64,000 bases of DNA from Adineta ricciae (Eukaryota > Rotifera > Eurotatoria > Adinetida > Adinetidae), in the NCBI GenBank assembly GCA_905250025.1, contig CAJNOJ010000245.1, positions 1 to 64,000 of the forward strand, in the 5' to 3' direction. The position numbers were made by a program, and so were the translations under genes. Of the stretch, positions 10,302 to 21,437 are shown one piece after another. The notes beneath the pieces are model-generated. The model worked only from the letters and a program-made list of their open reading frames with translations, did no database searches and was not told where the DNA came from. Positions within the stretch are counted from its first letter, which is position 1; each line of letters begins with the position of its first letter.

Positions 10302-12720
10302 AATCATGAAAATTTATTAAATTCTGTTTAGAATGTTTTATTTAAGAAGCAGACACAACTGTGATTATATTTCCAGAAAAGAAATGATGGAGCTCTTAAA
10401 GATCTGGGCAACTCAACTTAACTGAATTTAATGATTTCTAAAAAATTTTCTCACTCAACTCACTCAAAGTTTCTATTCAATTCAGCTCAATTAATATATG
10501 GCGAGTTTTGTTTTCAAGCTCAATTTCATTCAATTGAAATAGCATGGAAAATTGTTGCGACTCAATTCGATTTGAATTAGGCTTCGAATTGTGCCATTTT
10601 CACGCAAAATATGTATTTAGTGGATAGAAACGAGAAGATTCACCTTCGACAATATACTAAGACATTCTCATATAGAACACGACTCTTTATTCCGATCGAA
10701 TTTTGTTAAAGGATTTTTAGTCTTTCTCAATGAATAGAAGATATTTCTGAATTGAGTTGAGTTGGCCGTTTTTTGAATCGAGATGTCTAGCTCTGAGCTC
10801 TTTATATTTGTCGGAAACATATTATACTCCACAGTTGGAGCTTAAACTGCCTCAGTTGTAACTGTGTATAACTAAGAACTTTTCGTTACGTTTTTCGTTG
10901 TGGAAATGATTTTAAGTCAAGTTTTAATTCTAACTCAGCTATGACCTCGAGTTATAACTATAGCCAAACTGTCAAAAGCTAATCTCAACTCCAACCATGA
11001 TATACAAAAAAGAGAATCAGATTTAAAAATCCCAAATGAAGCAGATATTAGGGAATCGGTGTAAAAATAGTTCTGAGTATTTTTGAATATAATTATAACG
11101 AAAAATTTTAATAAGATTGGTAGATTCCTTGTCTGGTATTACTTTTTAAGGAGGAAGAACTTTCTGATGTATTAACATCGATAGATGATTTTTCTGGCAT
11201 GAGGCACTTGAAAATTTTCGTGTAGCGAAAATTTTCTGTGAATTGAATGTTTTATAAACAATACACTTTTTATCCACGTAGAAATAGAAATTTCGAGATT
11301 TTCTCATGGAGAGTAAGATCTTACCGAAATAGAAAGATAATTTGAGCTTGTATTTGTGATTATTGGGCGTATGTATTAAGTGTTTCGATAGTTACAAACG
11401 TGTGATGGAATGAATACGATGGTAGGGTAGATGTAATTTTATAAAAAAATATTTGCGGGAGCAAAAAATGATTAAACCAGGCGTGCTGGAATTTTATTTT
11501 TCTTTATCGATTCTCCACATAGAATCACATTCTTTATTTTTGTTTGAATTACATATAAAAATGCGAATTTATCTATGATATTTTTTCCTTTTCTGAAAGA
11601 AAAGGTTATACAGCGTTTAAATGCTGGGCTAAAATGCTTAAAGTTTGTCTGTCTCTGTCTGTCTGTCTATAAGTCAATCAGATTGCAGCATTCCAAAACT
11701 CAAAGAAATCTTCACGAGGGTCATACGAAAATGACTGAAAATATGTAATCGGGGTCCAGGATCTCGAATCCGAGGTTAGTTTTTTGAAATTCCAAATAGT
11801 TAAATAACTAATTAAGAAGTGAAAAAAGTTCTTTACCGAGTAAGGGTTGACCGAAGGGTAATTGCGGTCGAGAATCTTGAGTATGAGCTTAGTATCATTT
11901 TTTGTCCTGCAGGCTACGACAGTTCATGCCTTTAGAAGGAATTCAGTGAAAATATTTCACAAAGTGATATATCTGTTATCTCAATGTCTTCGTTTGTGAT
12001 TAGACTGTTCTGTACGTCGTTGCGTTCTCTTTTTTCCTTCTTCGTTGATATCATTATACATATGTCAATATAGGAAGCCCTTCTATCGCATTGCAGAATT
12101 ATCTCACACACATAACTTATAAGCTAGAACATACTATTGGTTTTTTCCCTTTCATTTCTGTATGTGACTACATGTAGTTTCGTATAGGCTATACAGCTGC
12201 ATATTTTCTTTATCATCTCTTCTAAGACATAAATAAATATTGTTTATTATCCACTCTTTTGCGACGAAATATTTCTGGTTTTTTCTCATAATTTTTAACA
12301 TATAAAATATCGGTATTTTAAAAATATCTATTATCTTTTCTTTCAGCTAATTGACTAGCAATTATAATGTACATATTGAGCACATGTATTCTACTAGGTA
12401 CATATTCTAATGATAATGAGTATAAGGTAACATTCTATACATGAAAGGACGAAAAGAAAAAGGACATTTTCTAGAGGAAATTCTCGACTGTATTCGTAAG
12501 CTCGGCATACTTCCAATTTTATTCATTTTTTAAGCAGTAAAAACTAAAACTAATGCCTTTTTGTCATTTCTCTTCCTTATCGTAGAACACGATTATCATA
12601 TAAATATAATAAGTATCTTTTCAATTTACAACTATTCAGTCGAAAACAAAAATACACCATCGACTGTTACAGCTTAATGAGGTTTTCCATCATTGAGAAT
12701 TTGAAAAACATTATGTTTAG
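10302..12720. other. Long gene-free stretch with weak inverted repeats and a microsatellite
   Basis: About 2.4 kb without a credible ORF. A gagctc...caactcaact motif near 10391-10425 recurs inverted near 10752-10803. This suggests a decayed inverted-repeat element of about 415 bp, with further ctcaactcactc words between the arms. A (tctg)n-like microsatellite lies at about 11645-11672. The remainder is AT-rich with no recognised structure. No rRNA or tRNA is noticed. Confidence 0.4.
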
Positions 12721-13029
12721 CGTTGGGATTCTTCCAATATACGACATATTTGGCTTTTCCTTTTTTATCATATGTCGTCATATGGACATATCTACCCTTA
12801 AGGTTCTTTCCTTCTCTCTTATATATGTATGGGACTATTCCTTATCGTGATCCTATATATAGGTGTCTATGTTCTTTACATGTGTGTGTGTGGTCCTCTT
12901 CGGTTCTCTTCAATCATGTTGTTGTTTATGTTCTCACAATAAACACCCAACATCAAAATGTACAAAATCTACATTTAGATTATTTAGCATCAAGCTAATT
13001 TTTGGTAAAATTACTTTTATTTTTTTCAG
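12721..13029. promoter_or_regulatory. Upstream region and 3' splice acceptor for the DUF4781-like gene
   Basis: A pyrimidine tract ending ttttttcag at 13029 lies two bases before ATG 13032. Either a non-coding first exon lies upstream, or this is a spliced-leader acceptor. No upstream coding exon was found. Confidence 0.5.
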
Positions 13030-13031
13030 TT

Positions 13032-16000
13032 ATGTCACATTCAGCAAGTACAAAAATTCTCTCACAACTCAAACAATTGTCCAAGCAAGCACTGAACAAT
13101 CCATCAAATAAGTTAACAGTCCAAAGTTTGCTTGAAAAAGCTTTCAAAAATGGCAAACCTCTTTTCAGCAGTCATGATAGATCTGAAGCAGCTACATTCG
13201 TGACGAACATAATTCCGGTTTTAGATAGTGTTTTCGTAGATATCCATGGATCCATGAATACAGACTTGCGACAATCTGCGCAAATATGGCGTTCTGGACT
13301 ACAATTTCTAGTCGATGAATTTAAAACTGATGAAATATTGTATCAGAAGCTCAAGGATTTTTTAACATCCGATCCTGTTCAATGTGTCGAGCAATATATT
13401 TCCGATAGTCGAGATAGTCTTCCGGAATACGGCGATATCGCTCACATGGATTTAACAAAAATTCCTAAAGAACATTACTGGTGGTTTTGAAAGAATTCGT
13501 CAAACAATTTTCTTGCTATTTTCAGCTTTCGTATTTATTATTGAAAAAAAACTTCTACAATCTTTTCATAAAATCAAATTAAGAAATGTAGGCACAACTT
13601 CTAAGGACATGCATGTGTGTGTGTAATTTGTTTTATACCTATTTGTGAAATCCTACACAGATTGAATTATTCATTTTTAGAAAAATAGATAAAAATGAAT
13701 CTTGAATATCTTTTTAGATCGTAGGAGATATAACTTATTATTAATTTGTTGTGTTTACGATCCCAAGACTGAATTATTATTTAATCATTGTATTGCAGTT
13801 TTACATTATAATTCAGAAATGGGCCAAGATTTCAGTCGCGAATATCGGTCAACTTGGGGAAATCCGGATGTTATAAAATGGAAACAAACAGCTCGTACTG
13901 CTGTAAAGAGTTATTATTTGGGTTATGAAGGTATTCAATGGCATGAGTACGCAAATGACGAATTATCTTTACTAACCATTAAAATTTGTTTTGCTCTCTT
14001 TGGTCAACCTACAGAGGTGAATGATAATCTTACAAAACTCGAAGATGCCTATACAGACTCTCAAAAAGAAGCTGCAAACAAAATCAGGAATAAGATCGTT
14101 GAAGTTTATAGTAATTCACCGGCAACCAGATTGCGAGTTGGCATTATTTTTATATCATGCAAGGAACTGGAAAAAGAATTCTTGTTACCAATATTTCGTG
14201 TTTATGTTGGTGACAGTAATAGAGATCTTGCAAATTTCATCGATACTAACTGTAGAGTCTACCAGAATTGGACAGATTGGACGAAAAATAACAAACTACC
14301 GATGTTGAAATATTGTTATCCTTCAAGAGGCTTTTATACATGTAGTCATGCCAATTCATATATGTTTGACCCTAATCAAGATCCAGATATTGACTTTGGT
14401 ACTTCTCCAGCATGTGATTTCACAGCCAGAGTTGCAAGACAGTTGGATATATTTAGCGGTGTGACTGCACTTGCTACTGGAGGTGTTGCCATTGTTGCCA
14501 TGTTTACTCCATTAGCACCAGCAGTTATCATCGGAAGCGCCATTTCTGGAACGACTGCCGCTGTCTATGGTGCAGGAAGGTAGCATATATTTAACATACT
14601 GAAAATTTTAAGCATCTCAACATTTAGATCGATTGACCGTCTGGTTGATAAAGGCAGTCATAGCGAAAGTCTAGCTGATCTAGAATCTTTAACTTGTTGG
14701 CTCTCCATTATTTTAACTCCTGTTCATTTTGCAACTGCTGCTACAAATAGTTTCTTAGCTGCTGGAGCTCGAAATAGTGGAAGAATCTTTTCGAATACCG
14801 TTCGGACGGCTGCAACAATTTTGAATCTTACAACAGTTGGTCTGGATTCCGTCATGATTGCATTCGGATTTGCTAACTTAATAGAGAAGGCGAAGAACAA
14901 TCAATTATCTTCTTTGGATGTTTTACAATTTAGTATGAGCGTTTTCTTTTTCGGTCATACTTTGATTCAACCCAAGACTGCATCTGGTATTATCAAAGCA
15001 GCGCAGAATGAACATATTAGTGCTTATAAGAATACTATGACGGATGCAGATGCACGACAATCTTTCCAAGATTTTATCGATAGAAATCGTGGAAACGGCG
15101 GTATTAAAGACAATTCGAAGATTGTGCGAACAATTAATAAAATTAATGATCCCAATGCTTTTTTCAAGGGCGTTGGAGATATGAAAGCAGATATTGGTGG
15201 CAGAAAAGGACGGACTATTATTCTTCAAGACAATAATGGTCAAAGTCACAGAGTGAATCCGAATCGGTAACTAATTTTGTTGAGCTATCTTAATGAATTT
15301 TATATATTTTTGCTTCTTAGAGTTTTCTTCAATCAATCAAATAGACCTCCAATTGATTTAACTGTACTTCGTGCCGATCTCTTGCGGGGCTTTGGTGTAG
15401 AGCCAGATATGGTACAAGTAAATAATGAATATATTTTTCGAAACTTGACAGAACATCAAAAGCAGAGAGTTAAAACTGTTCTTGGAGATACAGCTCGAAA
15501 TTACAACAAAAATATTATTGGTACTGCTAAAACACTCGCTCAAGATTTGAATTGTCGCACACTAGACGACTTTTTATGTGTAGTCGAACTGGTTGCAAGC
15601 GAAGTTAAAGGTAAACCACTCTTGCTGTCAATTCAAATTTTCTAATTATCTAAAATTTTAGGAAAGAAAGAACCTGACCTAATTACACAACTGAATCATC
15701 TTAAAGGTAATGGAAAAACTGATTTTATTGACGGCATACAACGTGATCTTACACGTGCCACAGACATCGCGAGGAATGCAAAGAAAGCATTTGACAACCC
15801 TCTTAAAGCTGTATACCATTATCGCAAACACGGCAGTGATTTCGTAACTCGGTTACCAGATAAGATTGATTTCTATTTGACAAAAGTCCCACAAAAGATC
15901 TTTCAAGACGCAAATTTAACTGGTATTCGTCGTGAACCTGTACGTTTCCATTGCATTATATATTATAAATGTATTCATATTCCTCTTTTTTAGAACGGTG

Positions 16001-16362
16001 TCACGGTAAAAACATACATTACGCAGAAGGCTGAATTTGGAGTGCTAGTAGAGCTACCTGACAACATGCAATGCATTGCTACTTTGTTCAGGAATCCAAA
16101 TGCATTAAAAACTCTTACACAGAAAATAGCTGCAGCACAAGCTAACGTTTTCACCCTTTCCATGGTTGGTGATGTTGCTCAACAATTTGTGGTTTCTATG
16201 GGATTAGCCTCAATTCTCATTAATGTCAAAGTAGATAACAAACCAACCGTTTCACTGAATGATTTTGCCAGAGATCAGAGCGATTCGGAAGCTCTACAAC
16301 AGATGGCTCGTATTCTTCATGCAATGACTTTGGATACTGATGACCAATTATCATCTGAATGA
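13032..16362 (+). CDS. Large uncharacterised protein, DUF4781-like, six exons (about 960 aa)
   Basis: Exons 13032-13483, 13725-14579, 14628-15266, 15321-15610, 15662-15939 and 15994-16362 join in frame (2883 bases, including the stop); every junction is GT..AG. The N-terminal 150 aa are helical and end KIPKEHYWW. The middle has a hydrophobic stretch (VTALATGGVAIVAMFTPLAP, then VIIGSAISGTTAAVYGAGR) followed by SIDRLVDKGSHSESLADLES and WLSIILTPVHF, which recalls the animal family DUF4781. The C-terminal third (EFGVLVELPDNMQ, SMVGDVAQQFVV) is soluble-looking. Function is unknown. The first intron (241 bp) is long for this genome, and its donor could instead be three bases earlier (13481). The alternative is that exon 1 is a separate 153-aa gene ending at 13490. 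Confidence 0.7.
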
Positions 16363-16445
16363 CAAATACTTAGATTGCGATACATATACCTCTCTTTTTT
16401 AGACAGTATTTGTTTTTTTAATCATATTCACTTATTCAAGGTACT

Positions 16446-16520
16446 ACCCAGGTGCATCAATGCTATACTCGCATTCTATAAGATCCTATCGGATCCGTTG
16501 TCGGATTGATGCACCTGGGT
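16446..16520. mobile_element. 75-bp hairpin-like miniature element with perfect 15-bp terminal inverted repeats
   Basis: acccaggtgcatcaa (16446-16460) is repeated as its exact reverse complement at 16506-16520. The interior is short and contains cctatcggatcc. The same acccaggt terminus begins larger CCGG-containing elements at 22772 and 39865. No clear target-site duplication is seen. It is too short to encode anything and is probably a deletion derivative of the family. Confidence 0.65.
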
Positions 16521-16905
16521 TTCACAAGTTCAAGTCTATAAGGAAAGCAAGTCAGTCTTTATGTAAATGCATTTATTTTCATTTACTCAATAATAAAATA
16601 GATAGATTTATCATTATCTTACGGAAAGTCTACTCCATCGTAGCAACTTTTGCATTGATACAGTTGATCCTTTATAACGTGCATGGCACCGGAAAAGAGA
16701 TGTTCATCTTTCCACAGAGACTAATTTACTTTGATTTGTCATTGATGAATCATATCACATATGAGACTAGAATAAAATACTTTCGATCGATTATTTCTTC
16801 ATATCCAATTGATATGAATCACTATAGAACGCATGGAGTCGCTTGATGAGACTTTAAAGACTAAGTAAACTGGTTATGATATGTATTCAAACACAGTCTT
16901 GAATC
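16521..16905. other. Intergenic, nothing recognised
   Basis: A 128-codon plus-strand open frame (16460-16846) runs out of the hairpin element. It lacks any domain, signal peptide or convincing composition, so it is considered fortuitous. The region separates two convergent genes. Confidence 0.4.
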
Positions 16906-18486
16906 TCATTTTCGAAAAAACTTAGGTAATTTATCCATCGTTATAACATTGCCCGCACTGTAAAGAGCCTGAATTTGTGCGTTTGTATTACTGCTGAATG
17001 TAAGTTCTGCCCAACTCATAACGAAAGTCCAACGCGGCTGTAGTGCAAGTTGACTTGCAGTCGGTAAAACATCACATTCTCCAATAGCGATCGGTTTACT
17101 GCCGGCAACGCTGACAGCCGTATTGTATTTCTGCGCAGTATAGCCATCTTTGTTATAAACATCAAGCGAGAAAATATCCCAATAATCGTTTCCAGGATTA
17201 TAGGGACTCCAGTTATAATCTAAATCTTACATATTCCATACCCATATAAGATTTGTCAGGCCGTTTGTATTGACCAAATAATCGCGTGTCAAACAGTACA
17301 GGGCTGCCGTTCCACTCGAACCTGGTCGACCGGCCCACCAGAAAACACCTTGATTCATCTCATGGAACGGTCGAAATAGGACTTGAACATTGTTATTTTT
17401 CAAAAATTGAAAATATTGCGCATAGTTGTCTAGCCGCGCTTTCCACGCTCGATTGAGGTTTCCACCATTCGTGATCAGATCGTTCCATTGGTCGTTGCTC
17501 AGACGACTGACTACTCCACCTTCCCAATTGCCAGGTTCGAGTTGAGTAGGAGGAACGACATGCATCATAATCTGGACGATTGCACCGCTCTTCCATTGAT
17601 TCAGCGCTTCGTTGAACATTGTCCATCGATTATTAACATCGCTCGAAGTGAACAGAAAGTCTCCACTCCATAGTGCTGGCCAGCGGCCCGTAATGCTATA
17701 GATTTTATTCGTCTGCATAGCTGGTGCTGAGTTAGGTTCTCGATTATGGATGCCGATAACAGTTTGTTTACCACTAATGCTTTTGAAATAATCGAGTACG
17801 GTGATTGGTTTGGTTGATGTTTCCGTCGACGAGCCCCACACCTCCATCTCCCAAAGAGAATAGCCCCATTGGGTTGCTCTTTGCCACGCATACATCTTCA
17901 CGTACCGTGCACTAACTGACAGAGGAATAGAATTAGTACCTCTTTTGCCATCATAATTGAAATAGACGGTTGTCCATGCTGATAGATCAGTCGAAGTTTG
18001 AATTTGAAACATGCGTGCGTACGCGCTTTCCCACTGAAGGACGACGCTTGAAATCGCCCGAACTGAACCCAAGTCTACATATATCCACTGCTCATCTTCG
18101 TAGGCGGATGACCAACGTGTGGCGGAATTTCCGTCGAAAGCCATGCGAACAGGCTTGCCAGTCAGATCATCTGACGAAGCATAACAAGGTCTGCCCAAAG
18201 CCAGGTTGGTGACAGCTCTTGTGTTTTGGAAGCGTCTGTGAGTCCCGCCTGCTACTGTGTTTTGCTATAAGAAAAGAGCAGAAACTCAATCTTTGATTAG
18301 TAATGTACTGAAAAGCCTTTCTCTGAACAATATTACCTGAATTGCATCAGGTGTATTCTCGTTATATAAGTCTTGGATACGACCTTCCGCACTTCCTAAG
18401 TTCCATAACAGGATACATACGACCCATGCAAAAGTCATCAAGCCCATTCTTGTACTGATGGTTGAATAGTTGCGTCGATCTATCAA
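16906..18486 (-). pseudogene. Secreted discoidin-domain plus GH26 beta-mannanase, interrupted by an in-frame TAA
   Basis: GH26 enzymes hydrolyse beta-1,4-mannans. Exon 1 (18337-18486) encodes a signal peptide (MTFAWVVCILLWNLGSAEG). After a 72-bp intron (18265-18336) comes an F5/8-type-C (discoidin) carbohydrate-binding domain (GRPCYASSDD, AFDGNSATRW, WIYVDLGS, WEMEVWG). The GH26 domain then follows with VIGIHNREP, the acid/base Glu in FRPFHEMNQG, and WVWNM. A TAA at 17227-17229 follows, at a position where GH26 enzymes usually have Gln (WVWN-x-QDL). The same frame stays open for 106 more codons (DLDYNWSPYNPGNDYWD), including the nucleophile motif IAIGECDVLP, and ends at 16906. One C-to-T change would explain the stop; truncation there removes the nucleophile. 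Mannanases are rare in animals, so horizontal origin is likely, but it has gained an intron. Confidence 0.85.
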
Positions 18487-20037
18487 CTTGTTTCCTTAAA
18501 AGAATTATTCTATATTAATTCTTATTATATTTCGCTTGCATGTGTTGTTCAAAAGTGGTTTTGCAAATGGATTTTGTTTGTGCGTAGTTATTTGTGTAAT
18601 GAATTTAGCTAAAAAGTCATCTCTCGAGAGAATTTTTTTAAAATTTGCTACGTATCACGCAAAGATATATTCCCATTATTTTGTTTTTCTACATTGACTG
18701 AAAGGGGAGACTTTGACTCTTTCGAAAGTGAAAAGTATATGTTCAAAGACTGATGTGAAAGGATTGGAGAATTGCCAGTTAGTCGCACTGCTTCTTGATA
18801 AAAAAATGAAAAATACATACAATAGAGATAGGTTGCAGGATTGTCTAATGCTTGAAGAGGTAAAATAACAATGAAATACTACTGTTTCGAAATAATCTTT
18901 CCAATTATATATTTAGAACAGAATGAGTGAAAATCGAACTAAGCTTGGCACCTGTTGTTCTTATAAAACAAAGAGGCAAGGAACAAACACTAGATAGGTT
19001 ATATGCACTTTTTCGTCAAACATAATCCTCTAGAAGATGTCCTTACACCTTCATTTATTAAGCATTCGTTCTGATCGTGTTATTATTGTTGGACTCAATG
19101 GCATAACCGAAGGTGTGAGATTGGCTTCTCAGTCACCAGGGTTGATCATGTCGAAAATAAACACATCGACGACATGGTTAAATACAATCTTCAAATTTAC
19201 TACTATTATAAAATTTAACAATTACACCAGCATGAGTTAGCCAGACAATACACATACCGCATACGATAATCGTCTCGGATTAATATCTCTTCAACGGTCA
19301 GATAACATCAAACTGGCACACGAGAGATCCGTAGTTCCCTTAACTTTTACCATTATACACGTGCAATTGCGTGTTTTTTCTCTTTATTTAGGTTCACTCA
19401 AACATAAGTCATGCAGCAAGTGTAAGATATAAAAAGAATATGAGATTAATACATTTGAAAAAAACGAGAGGTAGTTGCTATATAAAATCACACATCAACA
19501 TACTCAACATGTGGATCCGGAGAAAGAAAAAACAGTCTATCATGCATGAGTGGAATAAGAATAGCTTGATTAAAATATCTCTTCCCTTAAATAACGCATT
19601 TCTTCAGAGTATATTTACTTTTATTTCTATGCGTTTATGTTTTTGTACACAGAATCTACAGTTTTCTTTTTTGAAAATAACAATTGTTTGACATGAGACA
19701 TTATTTGAGATTTTATATAAAAATATTCCCTTCGTTCGACATGTTTTACTGTTGACATCCGTGACTTCATAATTTTAAGTCCTAACACGATTGCAAATTC
19801 AACGAAGAAAACTCGTAATTACAAGTATATCAACAGAACGCGATTTAGACATCGATAAACATTTATTATGAGTATATAATCTGCAATGATATACATTGTA
19901 TGCTTTATTTTTCCTGCGCTCTGACTAAAAGGACGATCAAAATTTATAACTGCCTATTGTTCTTTTATTTTTACGATGCAGGTCAAATACTAACTTCATC
20001 ATTGTTTCGCCGAAGAAAAACAAGACATACGTGGCAA
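18487..20037. other. Gene-free intergenic DNA
   Basis: About 1.5 kb with only short domain-free ORFs (for example 19037-19240 and 19440-19691). It contains the promoter of the mannanase gene at its left end. A gatgcag acceptor-like site at about 19981 lies upstream of the CD225-like gene. Confidence 0.4.
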
Positions 20038-20403
20038 ATGAATGACGACGATCCTTTACTTACTGACCATGACGTAGTAGAACAATCGGAAGAAAATACC
20101 AACACCAAATCGATCGAATCACTTCATGAATGGATAATTTGGTCTTATTTAAATGTTCTTATTGGTGGCGTCATTCTCGGTGTAATAGCAATTGGTTGTT
20201 CTTTTCGAACACATAAATTTAAACGACGACAAAATTATTCCAAAGCTTTGAAATGGTCGTATGTAACATTAGTCACAAATTGTATAACAACACTATGCGG
20301 TTTATGTGCATGTGGTTATCTCATTTTCCTCTATTCTCGAATAATCTCAAATGAACAAAAACAATTGATGACAAAGAAAATAACAACTAAAACTATTCTA
20401 TGA
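20038..20403 (+). CDS. CD225/dispanin-like two-helix membrane protein (121 aa)
   Basis: Starts MNDDDPLLTDHDVVEQ, an acidic cytosolic tail. The core is SLHEWIIWSYLNVLIGGVIL, then GVIAIGCSFRTHKFKRRQNY, SKALKWSYV and a second hydrophobic helix (NCITTLCGLCACGYLIFLYS). The hydrophobic helix, cysteine/basic loop, A-x-x-x-x-W and second helix follow the CD225 pattern of IFITM, PRRT and SynDIG proteins. These sit in plasma or endosomal membranes and affect fusion or receptor trafficking. The usual double cysteine of CD225 is not conserved. A pyrimidine-rich stretch ending atgcag at about 19981 suggests an upstream exon or leader splice, so the start is not certain. Confidence 0.5.
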   Translation: MNDDDPLLTDHDVVEQSEENTNTKSIESLHEWIIWSYLNVLIGGVILGVIAIGCSFRTHKFKRRQNYSKALKWSYVTLVTNCITTLCGLCACGYLIFLYSRIISNEQKQLMTKKITTKTIL

Positions 20404-20757
20404 ATATTAAAGGTTCTAAGTTTAAAAAGATCTTTTTCAATAAAAATGCATCATCAGTACTTCATACTTTGATTTATCATATCATTGATTTGAAACTATT
20501 CAGTAGGATTAAATTACTATTCAAGACATAGACTTATACATTTTCGTATCACGAATGAAACATTTTCGAGACATCCAGTTCATCTGAAGTCAATTTTACA
20601 TGTAAAATCAGGAAATTTCTTCATCAATAACACACGTTGTCAATGAAAATATTCTCGTTCTTATCATTTGTCAACGAAATTCATTGAAAGACAAGACTTC
20701 TTTCATCTTTTACAATATCTTCCTGATAGATTATAAATGATTATTTGTCGCTGAATT
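20404..20757. other. Intergenic, nothing recognised
   Basis: Spacer between the two same-strand membrane-protein genes. AT-rich with no coding frame. Confidence 0.4.
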
Positions 20758-20784
20758 TTGCGTTACAGAGCAATATTTCAAATG

Positions 20785-21437
20785 ACTAGATCATGTTGCA
20801 AATTTCTCGACAATTGGGGCGGTTTCCATCTATTTTTTTCAGTAATTGGTTTGATATTTTATGGCCCATGGATTATTTGGGGTTCGATTGCAACAGCGAA
20901 GTATGTCAAAGAACGACAATCACAACATCTCTATGATAATACAAGTTGTTTACTATTAAACTATACGATTCATGCACATACATGCTTTGATTGCTCAGGA
21001 GAGGGCTGTGAGCATCTTCCTTGCTATGATGAAAATTTCTGGGTTTCATATTTAATTCATAATGGAACACTAGTAAATAGTCTCATCTTTACCAAAGAAG
21101 AGCCTACAAAACATAGTCAGACACAGGTATAGAAATAAGTTCTTCTTCTTTTGTATAACTACATCGTATTCTATTTTACAGATAGGTAACCATTACTTAT
21201 GTTTCTATGATAGAACACGTGTCACACTATGTATATGGAAAATTCCAAATGGTGAATCGTATTTGAGACAGTTATGTGCCGCTTTTGGAGTTCTTGGGAT
21301 TTTGCTTCTGGCAACATTATTCGTGATATGGTTTGCTTTTCTGAGAGACAGACGCTGTCACTGTACATGGACATCATGTTGTAAAAGAATTTTTGAAAAC
21401 TCAACATCTTCAAAGAAAGAGGGAATATTCGCTTGAT
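20785..21437 (+). CDS. Two-transmembrane protein with Cys-rich ectodomain, KCNMB-like
   Basis: Exon 1 starts MTRSCCKFLDN and has a first helix (LFFSVIGLIFYGPWIIWGSI). The loop holds CLLLNYTIHAHTCFDCSGEG and CEHLPCYDE, plus N-x-S/T sites. After an intron of about 55 bp (about 21127-21181) the second exon gives IGNHYLCFYD, then the second helix (LGILLLATLFVIWFAFL) and a Cys/basic tail. Two helices around a cysteine-rich extracellular loop, and the C-x-LLN-x-(S/T)I...C...C...PC spacing, resemble auxiliary beta subunits of BK channels (KCNMB). The resemblance is by eye and could be convergent. A start a few codons upstream is also possible. Confidence 0.5.

Noticed and set aside
16460..16846. 128-aa ORF starting inside the hairpin element
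   Set aside because: It starts within a transposable element, lacks any motif, and its composition is that of translated AT-rich spacer.
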